A stretch of DNA of 64,000 bases from Actinomycetes bacterium. GTDB taxonomy: Bacteria; Actinomycetota; Acidimicrobiia; Acidimicrobiales; RAAP-2. This document shows positions 32,958 through 40,836 of this stretch, piece after piece. Location of the stretch: contig JAJYVT010000005.1 of NCBI GenBank assembly GCA_021791845.1, positions 1-64,000 on the forward strand. The letters are read 5' to 3'. Made by a program: the position numbers and the translations under genes. The notes under the pieces are model-generated. The model was not told the DNA's origin. It ran no database searches and saw only the letters and a program-made list of their open reading frames with translations. Positions within the stretch are counted from its first letter, which is position 1. Each line of letters begins with the position of its first letter.

Positions 32958-34991
32958 GTGACGACGGTCCGCCACACGCCCACGGCCACTCCCGGGGGCG
33001 CCGCGCTCCCCGATCCGGGGCCGGCGCCCGACGGCCCCGTGGTGAACGGCCACGTGGTGAACGGCCACGCACCGACCGGCCCCGTGACGAACGGCCACGT
33101 CGTGAACGGCCGCTCGCCGCTGGCCGGGACGCACGCCGGCAACGGGCACGTGCCCGGCGGCCACGCCGGCAACGGCACCCACCCGTCGTCGGCGGCGGCG
33201 GGTGGGCCCCCGGGGGTGCTCGACGACCTGTCCCCCGAGCGGCTGCGAGCCATGGACCGCGAACAGCTGGACGTGCTGGCGGCGGAGATCCGCCGGTTCC
33301 TCGTCTCGTCGGTGGCCGTCACCGGCGGGCACCTCGGGCCCAACCTCGGAGCGGTGGAGCTGTCGCTCGCCCTCCACCGGGTGTTCGACTCACCGGCCGA
33401 CCCCATCGTGTGGGACACCGGCCACCAGGCCTACGTCCACAAGGTCGTCACCGGGCGGGCCGGGCGCTTCGCCCGGCTGCGCAAGGCCGGCGGGATCTCC
33501 GGGTATCCCAACCGGACGGAGTCCCCGCACGACATGGTGGAGAACAGCCACGCCTCCACCGCCCTCTCGTACGCCGACGGGCTGGCCCGGGCCCGCGACC
33601 TCCGGGGCGGCGCCCATCACGTGGTGGCCGTGATCGGCGACGGGGCGCTCACGGGTGGTCTGGCCTACGAGGCGCTCAACAACATCGGCACGTCCGGGCG
33701 CCGGGTGGTCGTCGTCCTGAACGACAACGGCCGCTCGTACGCCCCCACCGTCTCGCGGCTCACGACGGCGTGCGGCGAGCGGGACGGCGCCGCGCCCGAG
33801 GCCTTCTTCGCAGCGTTGGGCCTCTCCTACCTCGGCCCGGTCGACGGCCACGACGTGGAGGCGGTCGAGGCGCTGCTCCACCGGGCGGCGGCGTGCCCCG
33901 GCCCGGTGGTCGTGCACGTGCACACCGTGAAGGGGCGCGACTACGCCCCGGCGGAAGGGGACGCCGAGAAGTGCCTGCACGACGTGTCGCCCTTCGACCC
34001 CGAGTCGGGCCTCCCGCACGCGCGCCCAGGCGGCGCCGCGTCCTACACCGAGGCGTTCGGCACTGCCATCGTGGCCGAGGCGGAGCACCGGCCCGAGCTG
34101 GTGGCCGTGACGGCGGCCATGACCGGGCCGACGGGCCTGCTCCGGTTCGCGGCGCGCTTCGGCGACCGGCTGGTGGACGTCGGGATCGCCGAGCAGCATG
34201 CCGTCACCGCCGCCGCCGGCATGGCCATGGGCGGCCTGCGCCCCGTGGTGGCCATCTACTCCACCTTCCTCAACCGGGCCTGGGACCAGCTCGTGCACGA
34301 CGTCGGCCTCCACCGGCTCCCCGTCGTGTTCTGCCTGGACCGCGCCGGCGTCACCGGCGACGACGGGCCGAGCCACCACGGGATCTTCGACCTCGTCCTC
34401 TTGACCAAGGTGCCGGGGATGACGGTGCTCGTCCCCTCCTCGTACGAGGAGGTGGCGGTCATGCTCCACCAGGCGCTCGAGATCACCGACGGGCCGGTGG
34501 CCATCCGCTGGCCCAAGACGCCCGCCCGGCGCTGCGCGACCACCGGCTCGGGCCTGGCCGCCCGCAGGATCGCCGCCGGAGACGGCTCGGTGTGCTTCCT
34601 CGGACTGGGGAAGCTCGTCGAGGCGTGCGAGGGCGCGGCGGACCGCCTGGCGGCACGAGGGATCGACGCGACGGTGTGGGACGTCCGAGCCGCGGCCCCG
34701 CTCGACCCTGCCATGCTCGACGACGCCCGAAGCCACGCGCTGGTGGTGACCGCCGAGGACGGGATCGCCGACGGCGGGGTCGGCTCGATCGTCGCCGCCG
34801 CGCTGCGCAGCCGGCAGCCGGACGGACGGCGGCCGGACGGACAGGGGCCGGACGTCGTCACCTGCGGCCTGCCGCTGGCGTACCTCCCCCACGGCGGAGC
34901 CGACGACATCCTGGCCGCCCATGGGCTCGACGCAGCCGGACTGGCCGCCGCCGCCACCCGCGCCCTCGGCCGGGCGGACCGCCCGGCCTGA
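32958..34991 (+). CDS. dxs: 1-deoxy-D-xylulose-5-phosphate synthase
   Basis: The frame from GTG 32958 gives 677 residues; the conserved protein starts near residue 87 (VLDDLSPERLRAMDREQLDVLAAEIRRFL). Thiamine-diphosphate motif VIGDGALTGGLAYEALNN and the transketolase segments TGHQAYVHKVVTGR and VDVGIAEQHAVTAAAGMA are intact. It condenses pyruvate and glyceraldehyde-3-phosphate, the first MEP step. Residues 1-86 are a low-complexity extension with NGHVVNGH repeats; a GTG at 33216 just before the conserved part is an alternative start. Last gene of the hopanoid operon. Confidence 0.95.
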   Translation: MTTVRHTPTATPGGAALPDPGPAPDGPVVNGHVVNGHAPTGPVTNGHVVNGRSPLAGTHAGNGHVPGGHAGNGTHPSSAAAGGPPGVLDDLSPERLRAMDREQLDVLAAEIRRFLVSSVAVTGGHLGPNLGAVELSLALHRVFDSPADPIVWDTGHQAYVHKVVTGRAGRFARLRKAGGISGYPNRTESPHDMVENSHASTALSYADGLARARDLRGGAHHVVAVIGDGALTGGLAYEALNNIGTSGRRVVVVLNDNGRSYAPTVSRLTTACGERDGAAPEAFFAALGLSYLGPVDGHDVEAVEALLHRAAACPGPVVVHVHTVKGRDYAPAEGDAEKCLHDVSPFDPESGLPHARPGGAASYTEAFGTAIVAEAEHRPELVAVTAAMTGPTGLLRFAARFGDRLVDVGIAEQHAVTAAAGMAMGGLRPVVAIYSTFLNRAWDQLVHDVGLHRLPVVFCLDRAGVTGDDGPSHHGIFDLVLLTKVPGMTVLVPSSYEEVAVMLHQALEITDGPVAIRWPKTPARRCATTGSGLAARRIAAGDGSVCFLGLGKLVEACEGAADRLAARGIDATVWDVRAAAPLDPAMLDDARSHALVVTAEDGIADGGVGSIVAAALRSRQPDGRRPDGQGPDVVTCGLPLAYLPHGGADDILAAHGLDAAGLAAAATRALGRADRPA

Positions 34992-35012
34992 CCCGGGGAG
35001 CGGGCACCGCCG

Positions 35013-36080
35013 TCAGCCGAGGGCCTTGCGCTCCGCCCTGAACGCGTCCGCCAGCGACGCGGCCAGCAGCCGCTTGCCGGTGAAGCAGTCTTCGTAGGCG
35101 TACCACCAGAAGTAGCCGCCGACGTAGTAGCTGAGGCGCGGGTCCAGGGCGTAGCCCCACGCCATGACCTGCTTCGCCCGCGCCGCCGTCTGGGGGGTGA
35201 CGGCTGCCGGGAGGCCAAGTTCGCCGAAGCCGACCCGGGCGTTGGGATAGAGCCGGTGGAGCCGCCGCATCTCGGCCGCCACGGCCGACACCGTCGGCAA
35301 GGTCGTGAGCCCTCTGCACGCTGTCGGGTAGAAGCTCTCCAGCACGTAGCTGATGCCGTCGCGCACGGCGGCAGGCACGTACCGCTCGGAGAACTCCACC
35401 GGCGTGAGCTCGGCTGCGCCGTCGCCGCAGTGGTGCGGGGCGTACTCGTTGGCGAAGAGGGTGAGGGCCGAGGTGCCCCCGGCCACGTGCACCTCGTCGA
35501 AGGCGGCCACGAGCTTGGCCTCGACGGCCGGGTACGGTCCCGTCCAGTTGCCGTTGACCTCGTTGCCGATCTCCCAGATCGACACGGCCTTCCCGAGCGT
35601 CGAGACGAAGTCCTTCACGTCGGCCGCGAACCGGGCGAGGGGCACCCTCTTCTCGAACGAGCTGTCGAGGAGCTCGCCCATGACCCTGGCGTGGTGGTCG
35701 AGCCGCTGGACGGCCACCCGGTAGCGCCAGGGGGGCACGGGCGTCGACCCGTTCCATGTGAAGACCACGCGGACCGTCGGCGGGTGCGGCAGCTTCTCGA
35801 TGGCGCCGACGACCGGCGCCAGACGTGCCACCCGGTCGACGGTGACGCCGTAGAGCGGGCCGTTCCCCCCGGACGTGGCCCCCGCCGGCGAGCCACCTGC
35901 CCGGTCCGGGCCGGCCACCGCGGTCACAGCCACCACCGCCACCACGGCCATCACCGCGATCACCGCGGCGACGGCGCGTTCCCGCCGCGTGTGCCGGGTG
36001 CGGCTACGTGGGCGCCTGGTGGCGCTCGTGGCCGTGCGACCCGTCGCCCAGGGAGGGCGCAGCGGCACCCGGCTCGCCAT
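35013..36080 (-). CDS. Secreted or membrane-anchored clan-A glycoside hydrolase-like protein
   Basis: 355 residues from ATG 36080. A basic segment (RRPRSRTRHTRRERA) precedes one hydrophobic helix (AVIAVMAVVAVVAVTAVAG), so the protein is exported or anchored. The rest looks like a TIM-barrel glycosidase of clan GH-A: VSIWEIGNEVNGNW holds the Asn-Glu pair of the acid/base and VGFGELGLP a candidate nucleophile Glu. The exact GH family is not clear. The start is uncertain and overlaps the TetR gene by about 77 bp; starts after 36000 would leave no basic n-region. It follows the TetR gene in the same operon. Confidence 0.65.
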   Translation of the reverse strand: MASRVPLRPPWATGRTATSATRRPRSRTRHTRRERAVAAVIAVMAVVAVVAVTAVAGPDRAGGSPAGATSGGNGPLYGVTVDRVARLAPVVGAIEKLPHPPTVRVVFTWNGSTPVPPWRYRVAVQRLDHHARVMGELLDSSFEKRVPLARFAADVKDFVSTLGKAVSIWEIGNEVNGNWTGPYPAVEAKLVAAFDEVHVAGGTSALTLFANEYAPHHCGDGAAELTPVEFSERYVPAAVRDGISYVLESFYPTACRGLTTLPTVSAVAAEMRRLHRLYPNARVGFGELGLPAAVTPQTAARAKQVMAWGYALDPRLSYYVGGYFWWYAYEDCFTGKRLLAASLADAFRAERKALG

Positions 36081-36753
36081 CGGGTTGGCCCAGCATGCGC
36101 CGCACGACCAGCATGCACTGGTCGAACACCTCACCGGGGATGGCATCGCGCTTGTCCCAGACCACGAATCGCATCCCGACGAGCTGGCCGACGGCCACCA
36201 GGGCCCACGCCAGGACGGTCGGGTCGCACGGGGCCACCTCCCCGCTGCCCATGGCAGCCGAGAGGGCGCGGACGTACCCGTCCACGATCTTTTCGTAATG
36301 CCGGTGCATGGCCTCGGGCGCGACGAACTCCGCCTCCCGGATCACCCGGTACAGGGCGGGATGCTCGGCCGCGAACTGGAAGAAGGCGGCGAAGCCCCGC
36401 CGCTCCGCGTCGAACCGGTCGGAGCCGGAAGCCGCAGCTGCAGCCGCGGACATTGCGGCCCGCAGACGGACGCTGAGGTCGGAGACGAGCTCCTCGAAGA
36501 TCTGCTGCTTGGAACGGAAGTAGATGTAGAACGTGCCCTGGGCGACGCCGGCGCGCTCCACGATGCGAACGATGGACGCGTCGTGGAACGACAACTCGGC
36601 GAAGACCTCCTCGGCCGCATCGAGGAGCCGTCGGCGGGTCCGGTGCCCGCGTGACGCCGCGGGTCGCGACGGCGTCGGTGGTTGTGACCCGCCCGTGCGC
36701 CCAACGGCCATCGCTGACATCGGGCAGCCAGAACCCCCCAAGCGATTCGTCAC
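36004..36753 (-). CDS. TetR-family transcriptional regulator
   Basis: Up to 249 residues. The HTH is RRRLLDAAEEVFAELSFHDASIVRIVERAGVAQGTFYIYFRSKQQIFEELV, the classic TetR signature; the C-terminal domain (about 100-220) binds an unknown ligand. GTG 36753 is the longest start; ATG 36720 or 36711 are also possible and the HTH begins well after all of them. It is divergent from the liv-type importer, and two copies of a 19-bp operator lie in the gap, one right behind each promoter. It probably represses both itself and the transporter. Confidence 0.88.
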   Translation of the reverse strand: MTNRLGGSGCPMSAMAVGRTGGSQPPTPSRPAASRGHRTRRRLLDAAEEVFAELSFHDASIVRIVERAGVAQGTFYIYFRSKQQIFEELVSDLSVRLRAAMSAAAAAASGSDRFDAERRGFAAFFQFAAEHPALYRVIREAEFVAPEAMHRHYEKIVDGYVRALSAAMGSGEVAPCDPTVLAWALVAVGQLVGMRFVVWDKRDAIPGEVFDQCMLVVRRMLGQPDGEPGAAAPSLGDGSHGHERHQAPT

Positions 36754-36757
36754 CTAC

Positions 36758-36776
36758 GACAGGTGAATCGCCTGTC
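36758..36776. promoter_or_regulatory. TetR-type operator 1
   Basis: GACAGGTGAATCGCCTGTC has perfect 6-bp arms (GACAGG/CCTGTC) around 7 bp. It starts directly after the minus-strand -10 box, over the expected transcript start of the TetR gene. It matches operator 2 at 16 of 19 positions. Confidence 0.65.
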
Positions 36777-36805
36777 ATTCAATCGAGGCGCCGGAGAGTT
36801 GTCAA
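36777..36805 (-). promoter_or_regulatory. Promoter of the TetR gene
   Basis: On the minus strand the -35 is TTGACA (36800-36805) and the -10 is TTGAAT (36777-36782), separated by 17 bp. The -35 is a perfect consensus, rare in this GC-rich window. Confidence 0.6.
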
Positions 36806-36898
36806 TCCTGACATCGGTCCCGGTGAGCAGGGTGGCGCGGGTCCCCGAGCGACTGGGGGTGCCGCGGACCGCACCGACCTCCGGGCACCCCGGCACCC
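36806..36898. other. Spacer between the divergent promoters
   Basis: About 90 bp between the two -35 elements. GC-rich, no gene. TTGTCAATCCTGACATCGG at 36799 resembles TTGACAATCCTGTTTCGG at 36899, so the two promoter upstream regions seem related by duplication. The rest of the gap to 37053 holds the plus-strand promoter, operator 2 and a short leader frame, all listed separately. Confidence 0.4.
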
Positions 36899-36927
36899 TT
36901 GACAATCCTGTTTCGGTCGTGTAATCC
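36899..36927 (+). promoter_or_regulatory. Promoter of the liv-type operon
   Basis: -35 TTGACA (36899-36904), 17-bp spacer, -10 TAATCC (36922-36927). Operator 2 begins at the next base. Confidence 0.6.
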
Positions 36928-36946
36928 GTCAGATGAATCACCTGTC
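36928..36946. promoter_or_regulatory. TetR-type operator 2
   Basis: GTCAGATGAATCACCTGTC, related to operator 1 (16 of 19 identical), directly follows the -10 of the liv-type promoter and would cover its start site. Confidence 0.62.
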
Positions 36947-36983
36947 ACCTCGTGTCCGCGCGGTGGCGGGTCTTGGGGGGAAG

Positions 36984-37064
36984 ATGATCGACGAGTCCGT
37001 GCCCGATCTCCAGTTCGCGGGCGGGGGGGCCATCCGCCGCAGGGGCCGCGCCGGTGCGCGGTGA
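36984..37064 (+). CDS. Possible 26-codon leader peptide
   Basis: ATG 36984 is preceded by GGGGGG and starts the frame MIDESVPDLQFAGGG... ending at TGA 37062-37064, which overlaps the longest start region of the first ABC gene. It sits on the leader of the liv-type transcript. It could be a coupling or attenuator peptide, or chance; the Shine-Dalgarno spacing is short. Confidence 0.25.
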   Translation: MIDESVPDLQFAGGGAIRRRGRAGAR

Positions 37065-38004
37065 GCACCGCCCGGTGCCAACCGCCTCTGCACGGCGTCC
37101 GCGCCATCGAGCCATGGCGCCGGCCCGGGCTGACGCCGGAGCCGGCCTCCAGGTTCGGGAGCTGACGGTCCACTTCGGGGGCCTGACCGCGCTCGACCAG
37201 GTGTCGCTCGACGTGGCGCCGCACGAGGTCGTGGGACTCATCGGGCCCAACGGGGCGGGAAAGACGACCCTCTTCAACGCCATCACGGGCTTCGTGCGGC
37301 CTGCCCGCGGCACCGTCTCCTGGGAGGGGCGACCCCTGCGTCGACACCGCGCCCACCACCTGGGCCGCTTGGGGATCGCTCGGACCCTCCAAGGCGTGGG
37401 GCTGTGGCCGGGGCTGACCGTGCTCGAGAACGTCGCGTGCGGCGCCCAGCCGTTCCTTCACGCCGACCTCTTGTCCGCACTCACCGGGACCTGGCGGTCG
37501 AGCCGGGAGGAGCGGCGCGTCAACGAGGAGGCCGCGTCCGTCCTGGCGGAACTGGGCGTCTCCGAATGGGCCGACCGGTTCCCCGGGTCCTTGCCCTACG
37601 GGGTGCAAAAGCGCGTCGCCCTGGCCCGGGCGCTCATGGGCCGGCCGCGGTTGCTCCTGCTCGACGAGCCGGCCAGCGGCCTGTCCATCGCCGACATGGA
37701 GGAGCTGTCGGGGCGGATCCGGAGCCTGCGTGACGAGATGGCGGTGCTCCTCGTCGAGCACCACATGGACCTCGTGATGGCGACGTGCGACCGCATCGTG
37801 GTCCTCAACTTCGGTGAGGTGGTCGCCGCCGGGACGCCGGCCGAGGTGCGGGCCAGTCCCGAGGTCACCGCCGCCTACTTGGGGGAACCGGTCGCTGATC
37901 CCGTCCTGGCAGAGTCACCGGCGGGGTCGGCGGCTGCGGACGACCGTGCGCCCGGTCCCACCGCAGGGGCCGCGAAGGCTTGGTCGGACGATGTTGCAGG
38001 TTGA
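37054..38004 (+). CDS. livG: Branched-chain-type ABC importer ATPase, LivG-like
   Basis: 316 residues from GTG 37054; ATG 37114 just before the conserved part is an alternative. Walker A GPNGAGKTT, Walker B LLLLDEPASGL and the LivG-type GLTALDQVSLDV are clear. The signature region reads LPYGVQKRVALARAL, the LivG variant of LSGGQ. It forms the inner ATPase pair with LivF. A 45-residue Pro/Ala-rich tail follows the domain and overlaps the livF start by 14 bp. First gene of the TetR-controlled operon. Confidence 0.92.
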   Translation: MRGEHRPVPTASARRPRHRAMAPARADAGAGLQVRELTVHFGGLTALDQVSLDVAPHEVVGLIGPNGAGKTTLFNAITGFVRPARGTVSWEGRPLRRHRAHHLGRLGIARTLQGVGLWPGLTVLENVACGAQPFLHADLLSALTGTWRSSREERRVNEEAASVLAELGVSEWADRFPGSLPYGVQKRVALARALMGRPRLLLLDEPASGLSIADMEELSGRIRSLRDEMAVLLVEHHMDLVMATCDRIVVLNFGEVVAAGTPAEVRASPEVTAAYLGEPVADPVLAESPAGSAAADDRAPGPTAGAAKAWSDDVAG

Positions 38005-38698
38005 CGGCCTCTCGGTCCGCTACGGCCCGGTCCAGGCGCTGCGCGGGGTGTCCTTCACCGCCGAGGACGGGGTCATCACCACCGTCCTCGGAGCGAACGG
38101 CGCCGGCAAGACCACGTTGCTGCGCACGCTCAGCGGCCTCGTGCGCACCCACGAAGGGACGGCGACCTTCGACGGCGAGCCGCTGATCGGCAAGGACCCC
38201 GAGACCATCGCCCGCATGGGGATCGCCCACGTCCCAGAGGGCCGGGGGGTGATCGCCGAGTTGACGGTCGACGAGCACCTCCGCTTGGGGACCCTGTCGC
38301 GGGTGCCGAGGTCCGAGCGGCGAACGGCGATCGAGGACGTGTACGGGCTCTTCCCGCCGCTCGAGTCCCGGCGGCACCGCCACGCCGCCACCCTCTCGGG
38401 GGGCGAGCGCCAGATGCTCGTGATCGCGCGGGCCCTCGTCTCCCGCCCGCGGTTGCTCCTCCTCGACGAGCCGTCGCTGGGGCTGGCGCCCATCGTCACG
38501 GCACAGACGATGGCCACCATCCGGCAGCTCACGTCGCGCGAGGGCATCGGCGCCGTCCTGGTCGAGCAGAACGCGCGCAGCGCCCTCTCCGTGGCCGACT
38601 GGGCGGTGGTGCTGAACCTGGGCCAGGTGGTGCTGGCCGACAGGCCGGAGCGCCTGACCGCCGACGCCGACCTCCGTCATCACTACCTGGGGTTCTGA
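37991..38698 (+). CDS. livF: Branched-chain-type ABC importer ATPase, LivF-like
   Basis: 235 residues, normal LivF length. Walker A GANGAGKTT, signature LSGGERQML, Walker B LLLLDEPSLGLAP and the LivF feature IAHVPEGRGVIAELTVDEHL. ATG 37991 overlaps the end of livG. Confidence 0.94.
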   Translation: MLQVDGLSVRYGPVQALRGVSFTAEDGVITTVLGANGAGKTTLLRTLSGLVRTHEGTATFDGEPLIGKDPETIARMGIAHVPEGRGVIAELTVDEHLRLGTLSRVPRSERRTAIEDVYGLFPPLESRRHRHAATLSGGERQMLVIARALVSRPRLLLLDEPSLGLAPIVTAQTMATIRQLTSREGIGAVLVEQNARSALSVADWAVVLNLGQVVLADRPERLTADADLRHHYLGF

Positions 38699-38701
38699 TC
38701 G

Positions 38702-39580
38702 ATGCGGCTCTTCGTCAACGTCCTCTTGAGCGGAGTGGCACAGGGGATGGTGTTCGCCGCCATCGCCCTCGGCCTCGTCCTCATCTCGCGGGCCACCGGG
38801 GTCATCAACTTCGCCCAAGGCGCCATGGCGATGTTCACGACCTTCCTGGCCTACACCCTTCTCGAGCACGGGATCGGCTACTGGCCGGCGTTCGTCGCCA
38901 CCCTGGCGATCGGCTTCGTCTTCGGCGGGCTGGTGGAGCGCACGCTGATGCGCCCTCTGCAGGGCAAGTCACCGCTCAACGCCGTGATCGTGACCATCGG
39001 GCTCCTCGTCGTGTTGGAAGGATTGGCCGGCAGCATCTGGGGGAACACGTCCCGGGGCTTCCCGGCCGCCTTCTCGCAGCAGGGGCTCGCGATCGGGACG
39101 ACGCGCGTCGCCTTCTCCACCTTCGACGTGTTCACGGTCGGCGCGGTCGTGGTGCTCGTTGCCGCCATCGTGGCGCTGTTCCGCTGGACGAACCTCGGAC
39201 TGCGCATGCGGGCCGGCGCCTTCGCCCCCGAGGTTGCCCGGCTGCTCGGGGTCCGGGTGGGACGCCTCTTCACCCTGGGTTGGGCGCTCGCCTGCGCCGC
39301 CGGGTCCCTGGCCGGGTTGCTGGTCGCCCCGGTCAGCTCGTTCAGCCCGTACTACATGGACCTGTACCTCATCTACGGGTTCGTCGCCGCCGTCCTCGGC
39401 GGCCTGGTCAGCCCCGTGGGGGCGTTGGTGGGCGGGCTGGTCACCGGGCTCGCCACCGCCTTCGTGGGCGGCTACCTCGGCTCCAACCTCGAGCCGATGG
39501 CGGCCCTGGTGCTCCTCCTCATCGTCCTCATGGCGCGGCCGCAAGGCCTGTTCGGCACCGCGATCGCGCGCCGCGTATGA
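38702..39580 (+). CDS. livH: Branched-chain-type ABC importer permease, LivH-like
   Basis: 292 residues with about eight membrane helices. The opening FVNVLLSGVAQGMVFAAIALGLVLISRATGVINFAQGAM is the LivH signature. It pairs with LivM to form the pore. Its stop overlaps the livM start (ATGA). Confidence 0.94.
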   Translation: MRLFVNVLLSGVAQGMVFAAIALGLVLISRATGVINFAQGAMAMFTTFLAYTLLEHGIGYWPAFVATLAIGFVFGGLVERTLMRPLQGKSPLNAVIVTIGLLVVLEGLAGSIWGNTSRGFPAAFSQQGLAIGTTRVAFSTFDVFTVGAVVVLVAAIVALFRWTNLGLRMRAGAFAPEVARLLGVRVGRLFTLGWALACAAGSLAGLLVAPVSSFSPYYMDLYLIYGFVAAVLGGLVSPVGALVGGLVTGLATAFVGGYLGSNLEPMAALVLLLIVLMARPQGLFGTAIARRV

Positions 39581-40836
39581 CGAGCGCCCGTCCAGACTCT
39601 GCCGGCCCGGTCACGGCGAGCCCGCCCGGGACGCGCTGGCCGGCCAGGGCGGCCGGGCGCGTGCGGCTGCCGCGCCAGCCGCTCGTGCGCAACCTCATCC
39701 TGTTGATCGCTGGCGCGGCGTTCTTCTACGTGCTCACCACCTCGGTCAGCACCTACAACGACTTCCAGATCGGCGAGATCGCCCTCTACGCCGTCGTCCT
39801 GGCCGGGCTCAGCCTGCTCACCGGGCACAACGGGCAGTTCTCCCTGGGCCACGGAGCCTTCATGATCGTCGGTGGCTACACCCTCGCCCTGCTCCAGGCC
39901 TACGACCCGATGAACCTCGCCCTCGAGCTGGTGATCGCCACGGCCGCGGCCGCGGTCGCCGGGGTGGTGGTCGGCATGCCGGCGGCGCGGCTCAGCGCCC
40001 CGTACCTGGCCGGCGTCACCTTGCTGCTCGCTCTTGCCCTGCCCCAGCTCGCGGCCCAGTACGGCGTGTTCGGCGGTGAGCAGGGACTGACCACCACACC
40101 GCCCATCGCTCCGGGCTCGCTGAACTCGCAGCAGTGGCTGGCGTGGATCGAGATCCTCTGCGCCCTGCTCGTGGTCCTGGTCCTGTCGAACCTGCTCCGC
40201 AGCAGGTTCGGGCGGGCGTTCCGGGCGGTGCGGGACGACGAGGTGGCCGCGGCGCTCAGCGGCATCCACGTGGCGAGGACGAAGGTGCTGGCTTTCAGCA
40301 TCAGCGCCGCCTGCGCCGGCCTCGGCGGCGCCTTGCTGGCCCTCTCGGTCGGGGTGGTGAACACCGGCGAGTTCCCGCTCTCGTTGTCCATCGCCCTCTT
40401 GGCCGCGATGGTCCTCGGCGGGGCTGGCTCGCTCATCGGCATCTGGTGGGGGGCCGTCGCCCTCGTCTACATGTCGACATGGGCCACCTCGCTGTCGAAG
40501 CAACTGGCCCTCGGCACCTCGGCATCGGCGTACCTGTCCGACGCCATCTTCGGTGCGGTCCTGATCGTGGCGATGCTCGCCGCGCCCACCGGCATCCAGG
40601 GTGGGGTTCGGTGGGTGCTGCGGCGGCTGTGGGCACTCGTCATCGGAGGTCCGCCAACGGCCCGAGCGCCAGGGGCCCAAGCGGCAGGCGGCCGAGCGGC
40701 GGGGGCCCGAGCGTCGGGCCGCGAGGTCGCAGCGGCATCGGCGAACGCCGGCTCTGCAGGCCCGGCGTTCGCCGATGGCAGCCCGACCATGCAATCCACT
40801 GGACCCAGCAGACACACGGAGGAGGACAGAGCATGA
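39577..40836 (+). CDS. livM: Branched-chain-type ABC importer permease, LivM-like
   Basis: 419 residues. About ten helices; LSLLTGHNGQFSLGHGAFM and GRAFRAVRDDEVAAALSGIHV (EAA-type coupling loop) are LivM hallmarks. A 40-residue N-terminal and a 70-residue Ala/Gly-rich C-terminal extension (repeats of the type QAAGGRAAGARASGR) are unusual. ATG 39577 overlaps the livH stop; the stop overlaps the binding-protein start. Confidence 0.93.
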   Translation: MTSARPDSAGPVTASPPGTRWPARAAGRVRLPRQPLVRNLILLIAGAAFFYVLTTSVSTYNDFQIGEIALYAVVLAGLSLLTGHNGQFSLGHGAFMIVGGYTLALLQAYDPMNLALELVIATAAAAVAGVVVGMPAARLSAPYLAGVTLLLALALPQLAAQYGVFGGEQGLTTTPPIAPGSLNSQQWLAWIEILCALLVVLVLSNLLRSRFGRAFRAVRDDEVAAALSGIHVARTKVLAFSISAACAGLGGALLALSVGVVNTGEFPLSLSIALLAAMVLGGAGSLIGIWWGAVALVYMSTWATSLSKQLALGTSASAYLSDAIFGAVLIVAMLAAPTGIQGGVRWVLRRLWALVIGGPPTARAPGAQAAGGRAAGARASGREVAAASANAGSAGPAFADGSPTMQSTGPSRHTEEDRA

